Source: CAVQDV01 sp963711375 (GTDB lineage Bacteria > Pseudomonadota > Gammaproteobacteria > Coxiellales > Coxiellaceae). From it: 64,000 nt of DNA. Where the stretch lies: NCBI GenBank assembly GCA_963711375.1, contig CAVQDV010000005.1:1736001-1800000 (forward strand). Reading direction: 5' to 3'. The position numbers and the translations under genes are program-made. Shown one piece after another: positions 1 through 7,920 of this stretch (its first letter is position 1; each line of letters begins with the position of its first letter). The notes under the pieces were generated by a model. It saw only the letters and a list, made by a program, of their open reading frames with translations. It was not told the origin of the DNA and made no database searches.

Positions 1-648
1 TTTGGAAATACGTAATAGGCCAGATTTAATTTCAGCTTCGCTGCGCCACGTTTTTTCATTTTCCATCATAATGTTGGCCATAGAAGTGTTTTGGGTTTTG
101 CAATAATGCATTAAATCGGCAGCGGTTTGGAAAGGGAAGGGGACTTTACGTTCTAATGAAGGGAAGCTTTCTTGGTTGACTTCACTCTGAGACACAATAA
201 ATCCGCCACCCACTGAAAAATAGGTTTCTTCAGAAATTACCTGGTTTTCTGCATCGAAAGCTTCAAAGTGTATTCCGTTAGAATGATATTCCAGTAATTT
301 GTCACGATTTAAAAAAAGGTCTTTACTTATATCAAAGGGAATGGCGTGAGTGCCAAGGAGCTTAATTTCTCGGGTTTTTTGAATTTCTAAGAAACGAGGT
401 GTGATGTGATCGGGGTCGACGGTTTCGGGTTCATTGCCCTCAAGACCGAGAAGGAGGGCTTTATCGGTGCCGTGCCCTTTGCAGGTAAAAGCTAAAGAAC
501 CATAAAGCGTGATCTGGATTTTTGCAATGGATTGGGTAGGCAAATTTTGTTTTTGAAGAAAACGGAAAGCCGCACGCATTGGCCCGACGGTATGTGAGCT
601 CGAAGGCCCAACACCAATTTTAAAAAGTTCGAATACGCTGATGGCCAT
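1..648 (-). CDS. sdaA: L-serine ammonia-lyase, N-terminal part (cut by window edge)
   Basis: Converts L-serine to pyruvate and ammonia with an Fe-S cluster in the cytoplasm. The 216 visible codons start with MAISVFELFKIGVGPSSSHT, the hallmark of the serine dehydratase beta domain, and continue with a Gly/His-containing segment (KGHGTDKALLLG) typical of the family. The ATG at 648 has GAGG eight bases upstream. The C-terminal alpha domain with the Cys ligands lies beyond position 1. It is transcribed divergently from putA; both feed amino-acid carbon into central metabolism. The family identity is clear; completeness cannot be judged. Confidence 0.9.
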   Translation of the reverse strand, partial: MAISVFELFKIGVGPSSSHTVGPMRAAFRFLQKQNLPTQSIAKIQITLYGSLAFTCKGHGTDKALLLGLEGNEPETVDPDHITPRFLEIQKTREIKLLGTHAIPFDISKDLFLNRDKLLEYHSNGIHFEAFDAENQVISEETYFSVGGGFIVSQSEVNQESFPSLERKVPFPFQTAADLMHYCKTQNTSMANIMMENEKTWRSEAEIKSGLLRISK

Positions 649-770
649 GATTTTTACCTCTTTTAATGGATTCTATTATACCCTAAAAATGACCCATTTA
701 TCATCCCCTGTATTTAGCAAATTTTAAGGTATACTTGAGATCTATGAGAAAAATTTTAGGAACCCAAAAG
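649..770. promoter_or_regulatory. Divergent sdaA/putA promoter region
   Basis: On the minus strand a TATAAT -10 (675-680) would start transcription near 668, leaving a 20-base leader with a GAGG ribosome site before sdaA. On the plus strand TATACT (730-735) would start near 742. That makes ATG 744 almost leaderless, but gives ATG 771 a 29-base leader containing AGGA. I see no convincing -35 boxes for either. Predicted from sequence only. Confidence 0.35.
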
Positions 771-3700
771 ATGCCCACATCACCGATTATTTTTTTTAAG
801 TCTTATGAACCCAGCAAAAATCCCCTACGTCAGGAAATGCGCAGGGCTTATCGCATGGATGAGGAAGCCTGCGTTTTAGAGCTCATCGAACGCCTGAATT
901 TTACCCCAAATTTAACCCAGAAAATTTCCGATTTGGCAGAGAAAATCATTACTCAGGTCCGTTCACATCAAACCGAAAAAGCCGGAATGGAAGCTTTTAT
1001 GCTTCACTATGATTTATCCAGTGAAGAAGGCATTATGCTGATGTGCATTGCAGAATCGCTTTTACGAATTCCCGATACTCAAACCGAGAATTTATTAATT
1101 CGAGACAAGTTAACGAGTGCTCGTTGGGAAACACACATAGGCAAAAGCGAATCCCGTTTTGTGAATTTGGCAACACGAGGATTAGTATTAACCGGTAAAA
1201 TTTTAAAGCCTGTAAAAGCCGGCTATTTTAGCGATTTATGGAAAAATTTAATTCGTAAAATGGGCGAGCCCATTGTTCGACAAGCGGTGAGAGAATCCAT
1301 TAAAGTGTTGAGCGAGCAATTTGTAATTGGTCGTACCATGAAAGAAGCTTTGAAGCGCTCGAAACCTTACCAAGAAAAGGGCTACAGTTTTTCGTATGAC
1401 ATGCTAGGCGAAGCGGCCAAAACTCAAGCCGATGCCGAGCGTTATTTTAGAGCTTATAAAAATTCAATAGAGGAATTAGGAAATTCTCATACTGGAGAAT
1501 TTTCATTTCAAGGTCCCAGTATTTCTGTGAAGCTTTCCGCTTTGTATCCTCGTTATGAATTTAGCAAAACGGAATTGCTAGTACCTTTTTTATCACGTCA
1601 ATTAACGGAGCTTGCTTTATTAGCGAAAAATGCAGGAATTAGTTTGACCATTGATGCCGAAGAGGCTGACAAACTGGAAATGTCTCTGGATATTTTTGCC
1701 AACGTATTTAAAGTAAAAGAACTTAAAGACTGGCAAGGGCTTGGTTTAGCGGTACAGGCTTACCAAAAACGCACTTTTTATACCATCGAGTGGTTAATTG
1801 AACTGGCTCGCAAACAGAATAAAAAAATTCCCATGCGTTTAGTAAAGGGCGCCTATTGGGACACGGAAATTAAAATATCTCAGGTAAGCGGCTTTTTAAG
1901 CTACCCGGTATTTACGAGAAAAGTGAGCACCGATATTAGTTATTTAGCTTGTGCGAAATTAATGTTAAATGCGAAAGATGTGCTTTATCCTCAATTTGCC
2001 ACGCATAACGCTTATTCTGTTTCTGCTATTTTAACGATGATGGGTGATTATCATGCGGATGAATTTGAATTTCAAAATCTTCAAGGTATGGGTAAAGACT
2101 TACATAATCAGCTCGTTGATAATAAAAGTTTTGGAATTTCCTCGAGAATTTATGCGCCTGTTGGAAGTCATGAGGATTTATTACCTTATTTAGTGCGTCG
2201 ATTATTGGAGAATGGCGCAAACAGTTCTTTTGTCAACCAAATTGCGGACCCGAATGTCCCCATGCAGGAATTAATTCAAAATCCAGTGCAAAAAATTCGT
2301 GAGTATAATGAAATACCGAATTCAAAAATTCCTCTCCCTCCACATTTGTATGGGTTAATTAGAAAAAATTCCAAAGGCGTGGATATAAGTAATTTTAAAA
2401 GACTCGCTAAGCTTTCTGAAAAAGTGGAAGAAGCTATCGAGCTCGGAGAATGGAAGGCGTTTCCTTTGCATGAAATAGCACTCAATAAAACCAAAATGGA
2501 TATCACAAATCCAGCGAATCGAGCTGAAATTGTGGGGGAATGTTTTTTGTCTGATGAAACAGACGTTGAAAAGGCCCTGAAAAATACCAGAAACGCGTAT
2601 CCTATTTGGAATGCCCTGCCTTTAGAGGAACGAGTCGCCATTTTGCAAAAAGCGGCCGATTTATTGGAAAAGCATCGTGGACAATTAGTCGCCATGGCCA
2701 TTCGAGAAGCCGGGAAAGTATTGCCGGATGCATTGTTTGAAGTGCGGGAAGCGGCGGATTTTTGCCGATATTATGCGGCTAAGGCCCTAGAAACCTTGGC
2801 TCCTAAAAAATTACTGGGGCCCACTGGAGAATCCAATGAATTACGCGTTCAGGGTCGTGGTGTCATGGTGTGCATCAGTCCCTGGAATTTCCCCATCGCT
2901 ATTTTTACAGGGCAAATTGCAGCCGCACTCGTGGCTGGAAATTCAGTAATTGCCAAACCGGCGGAACAAACTCCTCTGGTTGCGTCATTTATTATTGAAT
3001 TATTTTATGAGGCGGGTGTTATACGAGAAGCGCTTCAATTTCTTCCGGGTCCTGGTGAAACCATCGGGGAAAAATTAGTTTCGGATTCTCGAATCGATGG
3101 GGTTTTATTTACGGGCTCGACAGAAACGGCAAGATTAATTAATCAAAATTTAGCGGCACGTTCAACCGGGATCGGGACATTAATCGCTGAAACAGGGGGC
3201 ATGAATGCCTTAATCGCCGATTCAACGGCATTGCCGGAGCAATTAGTCGGTGACGTTATTTCATCCGCCTTTGGGAGTGCAGGGCAGCGCTGCTCGGCCT
3301 TACGATTGTTATTTTTGCAGGAAGAAATTGCGGATAAAGTGATAAAAATGCTTCAAGGAGCCATGGCTGAAATCATTGTTGGAAATCCGCAATTTTTAGA
3401 AACCGATGTTGGCCCTGTCATTGATGAAGATGCCAAATCGGTTTTACTGGCTCATATTACTAAAATGACGCAAGAGGCAAGCTTAATTTATCGTGTTGAG
3501 GTTCCGCCCGAAATGCAAGCGGGCACATTTGTAGGGCCTCATGCCTTCGAATTATCGGATTTACATCTTTTAAAACGCGAAGTTTTTGGCCCCATTTTAC
3601 ACGTCGTTCGATATAAAAAAGAAAAGTTAGTCAAAATAATTGATGATATTAACGCACTGGGTTATGGCTTAACATTTGGCGTTCATAGTCGAATTAATGA

Positions 3701-3929
3701 GACCATTGACTTTATTGTATATCGAATTCACGCCGGAAATATTTATGTAAACCGAAATATTATTGGCGCTGTTGTAGGCGTGCAGCCCTTCGGTGGCCAA
3801 GGTTTATCGGGCACTGGACCAAAAGCTGGCGGCCCTCATTATTTATTACGCCTCTGCCACGAAACCAGCATCGCCACCAACACAGTAGCCATGGGCGGAA
3901 ACGCCAGCCTGATGAGTTTAGAAGACTGA
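771..3929 (+). CDS. putA: Bifunctional proline dehydrogenase / L-glutamate gamma-semialdehyde dehydrogenase
   Basis: Oxidises proline to glutamate in two coupled steps, FAD-dependent and then NAD-dependent. The N-terminal half is the PRODH barrel with the signature RLVKGAYWDTE near residue 356. The C-terminal half is the aldehyde dehydrogenase with CISPWNFPIAIF, the general-base region AETGGMNALI (about 806) and the catalytic Cys in SAGQRCSALR (about 840). At roughly 1050 residues it lacks the N-terminal ribbon-helix-helix DNA-binding domain of E. coli PutA, so it should not autorepress. I chose ATG 771 because AGGAA precedes it at good spacing; in-frame ATG 744 and TTG 735 are alternatives. 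The ALDH end reads PFGGQGLSGTGPKAGGPHYL, intact to the usual terminus. Confidence 0.95.
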   Translation: MPTSPIIFFKSYEPSKNPLRQEMRRAYRMDEEACVLELIERLNFTPNLTQKISDLAEKIITQVRSHQTEKAGMEAFMLHYDLSSEEGIMLMCIAESLLRIPDTQTENLLIRDKLTSARWETHIGKSESRFVNLATRGLVLTGKILKPVKAGYFSDLWKNLIRKMGEPIVRQAVRESIKVLSEQFVIGRTMKEALKRSKPYQEKGYSFSYDMLGEAAKTQADAERYFRAYKNSIEELGNSHTGEFSFQGPSISVKLSALYPRYEFSKTELLVPFLSRQLTELALLAKNAGISLTIDAEEADKLEMSLDIFANVFKVKELKDWQGLGLAVQAYQKRTFYTIEWLIELARKQNKKIPMRLVKGAYWDTEIKISQVSGFLSYPVFTRKVSTDISYLACAKLMLNAKDVLYPQFATHNAYSVSAILTMMGDYHADEFEFQNLQGMGKDLHNQLVDNKSFGISSRIYAPVGSHEDLLPYLVRRLLENGANSSFVNQIADPNVPMQELIQNPVQKIREYNEIPNSKIPLPPHLYGLIRKNSKGVDISNFKRLAKLSEKVEEAIELGEWKAFPLHEIALNKTKMDITNPANRAEIVGECFLSDETDVEKALKNTRNAYPIWNALPLEERVAILQKAADLLEKHRGQLVAMAIREAGKVLPDALFEVREAADFCRYYAAKALETLAPKKLLGPTGESNELRVQGRGVMVCISPWNFPIAIFTGQIAAALVAGNSVIAKPAEQTPLVASFIIELFYEAGVIREALQFLPGPGETIGEKLVSDSRIDGVLFTGSTETARLINQNLAARSTGIGTLIAETGGMNALIADSTALPEQLVGDVISSAFGSAGQRCSALRLLFLQEEIADKVIKMLQGAMAEIIVGNPQFLETDVGPVIDEDAKSVLLAHITKMTQEASLIYRVEVPPEMQAGTFVGPHAFELSDLHLLKREVFGPILHVVRYKKEKLVKIIDDINALGYGLTFGVHSRINETIDFIVYRIHAGNIYVNRNIIGAVVGVQPFGGQGLSGTGPKAGGPHYLLRLCHETSIATNTVAMGGNASLMSLED

Positions 3930-3974
3930 TTGCCTTTTCCAAAAAACGGCGCCATTCAGTAAATTTGGCCAGAT

Positions 3975-4481
3975 TTAAAAAAGCTGATTAATAGTTTCGA
4001 TTGGCAGAAATAGCGTTAGCTCTGATTTTTCCAGCGGCATAAAACCATACCGTTCATAAAAAGATTTTGCTTTGGCATCTTTCGCATCCACTACTATGGC
4101 AAAAATACCAATCATTTGAGAGGCGACAGAAATTTTTTGGAGCGCATCATATAGCAAGAAACCGCCAATCCCTTTTCCTTGATGTTTTTTGTCAATGGCC
4201 AAACGAGCTAAACGAGCGATAGAAACCGGATAACGAGGGTGTTTTAGATTATTGGGTAAGCTCTCATACTCAATATGGCCGCTACATAAAGTATAAAAAC
4301 CAAGTATTTCTTTTTCTGGGAATGGCCTCTCCTTGTCGTGGGTCGCCACAAAGGTTTTGCTGATGCTTTTTAGCTGATTTTGTCGTGCATATTTTCTAAA
4401 AAAATCATTCAGCACATCGACGCCACAATCGAAGTTTTTTCGATTATGGAAAGTATGGAGTGGTTCGATCAGCACTTCCAT
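3975..4481 (-). CDS. GNAT acetyltransferase toxin (TacT/AtaT-like) of a type II TA pair
   Basis: Probable acetyltransferase toxin; in this family the target is the amino group of aminoacyl-tRNA, blocking translation. The 168 residues carry the family pattern: FDCGVDVLNDFFRKYA near the N-terminus, ILGFYTLCSGHIEYESLP, then the acetyl-CoA loop region RLAIDKKHQGKGIGGFLL (Q/R-x-x-G-x-G type) and AKSFYERYGFMPL near the end. It starts four bases after the stop of the upstream DUF1778 gene, the standard antitoxin-toxin order, so the two are cotranslated. A relic of a second pair of the same type lies at 26914-27150. The module type is confident; the substrate is inferred from family. Confidence 0.88.
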   Translation of the reverse strand: MEVLIEPLHTFHNRKNFDCGVDVLNDFFRKYARQNQLKSISKTFVATHDKERPFPEKEILGFYTLCSGHIEYESLPNNLKHPRYPVSIARLARLAIDKKHQGKGIGGFLLYDALQKISVASQMIGIFAIVVDAKDAKAKSFYERYGFMPLEKSELTLFLPIETINQLF

Positions 4482-4485
4482 TGTT

Positions 4486-4752
4486 TTAATTTTTTTTGTG
4501 TTTTGCGACGAGTTTCTTTAGTGCCTTATTTGGCTTTGGTGGCTTCTCTAAAATATTCATAAAGCGATTATGCTCAGCTTGCCCCAAAATGATGCTCTGT
4601 GCGCGGCGCAAAATCATCGTGGCTTTTTCCATTGCCGACTCAAGTATAAAAGCGGAGGTCGTTGTGCCTAGATAATGAGCGGCCTTTTCAATGGTTTCTT
4701 TGGCGGGTTCGCTGGCCCGAATATCTATTCTTGCATCTCTTCTTGTGTTCAT
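4486..4752 (-). CDS. DUF1778 ribbon-helix-helix antitoxin
   Basis: Antitoxin partner of the adjacent GNAT toxin. The 88-residue product starts MNTRRDARIDIRASEPAKE, the short beta strand and helix of a DUF1778 RHH domain that binds operator DNA, followed by a C-terminal toxin-neutralising segment ending ENPP-like (LEKPPKPNKALKKLVAKH). ATG 4752 is preceded by GAGG six bases upstream; an in-frame upstream start at 4782 would overlap the predicted -10 box and is unlikely. Autoregulation through the palindrome at 4796-4812 is expected. Confidence 0.88.
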   Translation of the reverse strand: MNTRRDARIDIRASEPAKETIEKAAHYLGTTTSAFILESAMEKATMILRRAQSIILGQAEHNRFMNILEKPPKPNKALKKLVAKHKKN

Positions 4753-4784
4753 AATTGCCTCAAATGGAGTGATTCCTTGCAAGC

Positions 4785-4812
4785 ATTATAGCATATGTAC
4801 GGTGTTTGTACA
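4785..4812 (-). promoter_or_regulatory. Promoter and palindromic operator of the DUF1778/GNAT operon
   Basis: Read on the minus strand, TATAAT (4785-4790) is a perfect -10 box. Directly upstream, between the -10 and the expected -35, lies an inverted repeat TGTAC-N7-GTACA (4796-4812). Binding there by the RHH antitoxin would block polymerase, the usual autoregulation of this family. The -35 match is poor. The operator role is inference. Confidence 0.45.
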
Positions 4813-4839
4813 CACTAATCCTGCTGAAAAAAACTAGCA

Positions 4840-4902
4840 TTAATACCAGGAAGGAGTTCCGGCTTGAGCGGGAACTTGCAAAAGCGGGAATTGCTGGTTC
4901 CG
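4840..4902. repeat. Dispersed palindromic repeat, copy 1
   Basis: Contains the 14-mer TTAATACCAGGAAG (4840-4853) and the arm AGCGGGAATTGCTG (4883-4896), plus further GCTTGAGCGG-type arms. The same 14-mer and arm recur together around 16782-16880, and the arm recurs at 19389-19402 and 40665-40695. All copies are intergenic in accessory DNA. Likely a REP/MITE-like family. Confidence 0.55.
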
Positions 4903-4925
4903 CTTGAGATTTGCATTTACCACAA

Positions 4926-4980
4926 AACTGCGCCATAATGGCGCCATATTCAAACACTAATAGTGCCAGAACTGCGCCAT
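4926..4980 (+). promoter_or_regulatory. Repeat-rich leader of the Fic gene (possible operator)
   Basis: The 11-mer AACTGCGCCAT occurs twice, at 4926-4936 and 4970-4980. The second copy covers the first two bases of the start codon. Between them is the perfect palindrome ATGGCGCCAT (4938-4947). No Shine-Dalgarno is visible before ATG 4979. The arrangement suggests binding by the Fic protein's own N-terminal helix-turn-helix; this is inference. Confidence 0.35.
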
Positions 4981-6331
4981 GAACAAAAAAAAGTCTTTAT
5001 TATCAAGTATTAAAAAACATCATAATGGCATCAATTTGGCGCAGTTGTTAAGTAGGCACGCTGATATTCCGAGAAGAACGGCGCAAAGATGGATAAAAGA
5101 GTTTATTGAATCCGAAGAAATTTCTGTTGAAGGCCTTGGTCGCAATCGTCTCTACCTGCCCATTATAAAAGTTCTTCCTCTGCCTGGTGATATTTTTCCA
5201 AGCACTATTCCATTAAGCCGAGATGGGCGAGAGATACTGGAATATATAAATCAACCTCAAATAGCTAGAAAGCCAGTGGGTTACCAAAGCGATTTTCTCG
5301 AAAATTATCATCCCAACAAAAGTTATTATTTATCTCCATCCCTACGTCGACAACTGAAAAATATGGGAGATATGAATAAGGAAAATTTGCCAGCGGGTAC
5401 TTACGGTCGAGAAATTCTTAATCGCTTGCTTATCGATTTATCGTGGGCTTCGAGTAATCTTGAAGGTAACACCTATTCGCTGCTCGATACACGAGTGCTT
5501 ATAGAAAAGGGAAAAATTGCAGAAGGGAAAGCGGCGATTGAAACTCAAATGATACTTAATCACAAATCGGCCATAGAATTATTACTTGAAAATGCTTCCT
5601 CAGTCGATTTTAATCGATTTACATTACAGAGCCTGCACAGTGCCCTTTCAGAAAACTTACTTCCAAATCCAGCGGATGAGGGAAGATTAAGACAACACAA
5701 TGTTTATATTTCTAAAAGCGTCTATACCCCTCTCAGCATTCCGCAAAAAATTGATGAAATGTTTAGCCTCCTGATGCACAAGGCACAAAAAATTAAAGAC
5801 CCATTTGAGCAGGCATTTTTTGCAATGGTGCATATTCCCTATTTACAGCCGTTTGCAGATGTCAACAAGCGCACATCGAGACTGGCTGCGAATATTCCTT
5901 TATTTAAACACAATTTATGTCCACTGACTTTTCTTGATGTTCCTGCTTCGGCTTATTCGCGATCAATTTTAGGTGTTTATGAACTCACGAGAATAGAATT
6001 ATTACGAGATTTATTTCTGTGGGCCTATGAGCGCTCGACGCAGGCTTATATTTCTATACAACGCAATCTTGTTGAACCAGATCCTCTTCGCCTACAATAT
6101 CGAGATGTAATCAAAGCCACCATTCGTCAAATCGTGCTACATCCCAATTTAAATTCCCAAGATATCATTAAAAATTCATTGAAAAATCTCGTGGAAAAAC
6201 AGAACCAACCCCAAGTTAGTGAGCTCATTATTGAAGAGCTCAAACGATTACATGAGGGGGTGCTTGTTCGATATGGTTTAAGTCTAACAGAATATAAACG
6301 CTGGCAAAAAAGCAATGAGCCTCTCATTTGA
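4979..6331 (+). CDS. Fic-domain protein with N-terminal winged helix and degenerate Fic motif
   Basis: 450 residues. Residues 1-65 (SRHADIPRRTAQRWIKEF) resemble a winged-helix DNA-binding domain. A class II Fic inhibitory motif, SSNLEGNTYS, sits at about 158-167. The Fic core is read as LQPFADVNKRTSR near 288-300: compared with the canonical HPFx(D/E)GNGRxxR, Gln replaces the catalytic His and V-N-K replaces G-N-G. The active-site base needed for AMP transfer is therefore missing, and the protein may act as a regulator or use another chemistry. The last 100 residues are helical. The stop overlaps a 6-bp-arm inverted repeat (ATAGTG/CACTAT, 6331-6347) before ampG. Family membership is confident; activity is not. 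Confidence 0.8.
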   Translation: MNKKKSLLSSIKKHHNGINLAQLLSRHADIPRRTAQRWIKEFIESEEISVEGLGRNRLYLPIIKVLPLPGDIFPSTIPLSRDGREILEYINQPQIARKPVGYQSDFLENYHPNKSYYLSPSLRRQLKNMGDMNKENLPAGTYGREILNRLLIDLSWASSNLEGNTYSLLDTRVLIEKGKIAEGKAAIETQMILNHKSAIELLLENASSVDFNRFTLQSLHSALSENLLPNPADEGRLRQHNVYISKSVYTPLSIPQKIDEMFSLLMHKAQKIKDPFEQAFFAMVHIPYLQPFADVNKRTSRLAANIPLFKHNLCPLTFLDVPASAYSRSILGVYELTRIELLRDLFLWAYERSTQAYISIQRNLVEPDPLRLQYRDVIKATIRQIVLHPNLNSQDIIKNSLKNLVEKQNQPQVSELIIEELKRLHEGVLVRYGLSLTEYKRWQKSNEPLI

Positions 6332-6350
6332 TAGTGCTTGACACTATAGT

Positions 6351-7595
6351 ATGGATCCGATTGAATTAGGCATGATTTCAAGACGAACACTTTCTGTGGC
6401 TTTAATGGGCTTTGCATCGGGCCTGCCTTTGGTATTGATCGGATCGACTTTGCAAGCCTGGTATACGATGGCTGGCGTTTCCATTACCACGATCGGCGCG
6501 CTGACATTAATTGGGATGCCCTATCTTTATAAATTTTTATGGGCACCACTTTTTGATCGCTATAATCCCTTAAGTTTTGATCGTCGGCGCAGTTGGATTT
6601 TGCTGACTCAATTATTTTTGACGCTTGGTCTAATTACGATGGCCTTTTTGAATCCCGCGCATTGTCCTTGGGCTTTAGCAAGTGTGGCGCTTGTGGTAGG
6701 ATTTTTTTCGGCCTCCCAAGATACCGTTATCGACGCCTATAAAACCGATGTGTTAACTCAAGAGGAGCGGGGTTTAGGAGTGGCGTTTGCGGCTATGGGA
6801 TATCGAAGCGCGATGTTGGTGGCAGGTGCCTTTGCCTTAATTCTAGCGGCTGAAATGGGTTGGCGTTTTACGTATTTGTGTATGGCCTTTCTCATGTTGA
6901 TTGAAATGTTGGTCACGATGCGCTCGCCACGTTTAGCACATGTCACCCCACCGAAATCATTTTTACAGGCTGTCCGTGAACCTTTTGTGGATTTTTTCAC
7001 GTCTCGCACCATTATGCATGCTATTTTAATTTTAATTTTTATTGCGATTTATAAAATTAGCGAGGCTTTATCTCTTTCGCTTAATAGTTATTTTTTGTTG
7101 AAAGGCGTTGGCTTTACGCTCGTCGAAGTGGGTTCCGTTTCAAAATTAGCGTTGCTATGCGGAGGTGTTTTTGGAAGTTTGATCGCGGGAGTTTTATTGC
7201 CTCGCTGGTCCTTGTATTTTTCCTTAATCTTGTTTGGTTTTTTGCAAATGAGCTCAAATTTAGCATTTATTTTATTGCTCGTGTTTGGAAAAAGTCTTTT
7301 TTTACTGGGTTCAGTGATGTTTGTAGAATCCTTTTGCAGTGGTATGGGCACGGTTGCTTTTATCGTTTTTATAATGGGATTATGCAATAAAAAATTTACA
7401 GCGACTCAATATGCGCTTTTATCGGCAGTTTCGGCTTTGGGAAGAGTATTACTCGGTCCAATAGCCGCGGTAATGGTTAAGCACATGGGCTGGGGCGAAT
7501 TTTATGTATGGACTTTTGTGATGGGGATTCCAGCATTAATCATTTTATCTTGGTTAAACCGCCAAAAAGATTTTGTTCTCGAAGCGAGTTTTTAG
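6351..7595 (+). CDS. ampG: AmpG-like muropeptide permease (MFS)
   Basis: Inner-membrane MFS carrier of about 12 TM segments. AmpG imports anhydro-muropeptides released during wall turnover for recycling. The N-terminal block RTLSVALMGFASGLPLVLIG followed by LQAWYTMAGVSITTIG, YLYKFLWAPLFDRY and FFSASQDTVIDAYKTDVL is diagnostic of the AmpG family; the last block is the intracellular loop with conserved Asp residues. At 414 residues it is shorter than E. coli AmpG (491), as in many relatives. ATG 6351 lacks a good ribosome site; ATG 6372 is the alternative. The 3' end overlaps the convergent ankyrin gene by four bases. Confidence 0.85.
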   Translation: MDPIELGMISRRTLSVALMGFASGLPLVLIGSTLQAWYTMAGVSITTIGALTLIGMPYLYKFLWAPLFDRYNPLSFDRRRSWILLTQLFLTLGLITMAFLNPAHCPWALASVALVVGFFSASQDTVIDAYKTDVLTQEERGLGVAFAAMGYRSAMLVAGAFALILAAEMGWRFTYLCMAFLMLIEMLVTMRSPRLAHVTPPKSFLQAVREPFVDFFTSRTIMHAILILIFIAIYKISEALSLSLNSYFLLKGVGFTLVEVGSVSKLALLCGGVFGSLIAGVLLPRWSLYFSLILFGFLQMSSNLAFILLLVFGKSLFLLGSVMFVESFCSGMGTVAFIVFIMGLCNKKFTATQYALLSAVSALGRVLLGPIAAVMVKHMGWGEFYVWTFVMGIPALIILSWLNRQKDFVLEASF

Positions 7596-7912
7596 TGTTC
7601 GTGTTTATCTAGGTTACTCAAATAAGCCAGTAATATTTGCACCACAGGCTCATGATTATGAAGCAAGGCAACGTCGAGGGGCGTTTGACCTTCCGGCTGA
7701 GTACAAGCACAAATATCAGCGCCCGCTTCCACTAAAAGAGGGATCACTTCCAAGGCGCCATTTTGAGCGGCAAAATGCAAAGGCGTCACATGGGCCTCAT
7801 CTAAGGCCTGATTCGGGTTAAAACCCGTGTTGAGAATAGTGTTCACCACCTCAACATCATTGGAGATAATCGCGTCAATCAATACTTCAAGAGTCTTATT
7901 TTTTTTAGGCAT
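7592..7912 (-). CDS. Small ankyrin-repeat protein
   Basis: 106 residues holding about three ankyrin repeats: EVLIDAIISNDVEVVNTIL, then the consensus-like VTPLHFAAQNGALEVIPLL with VEAGADI, then QTPLDVALLHNHEPVVQILL. No signal peptide or membrane segment, so cytosolic or exported by a dedicated system. It starts eight bases after tamB, probably as the last gene of the tamA-tamB operon. The binding partner is unknown; a secreted-effector role is possible in a host-associated lineage but nothing in the sequence proves it. Confidence 0.8.
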   Translation of the reverse strand: MPKKNKTLEVLIDAIISNDVEVVNTILNTGFNPNQALDEAHVTPLHFAAQNGALEVIPLLVEAGADICACTQPEGQTPLDVALLHNHEPVVQILLAYLSNLDKHEH

Positions 7913-7920
7913 TTCAGTTC

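Noticed and set aside
3930..3965. GGCGCC symmetry after putA as a terminator
   Set aside because: The palindrome has no loop and the neighbouring T/A runs do not follow a stable stem.
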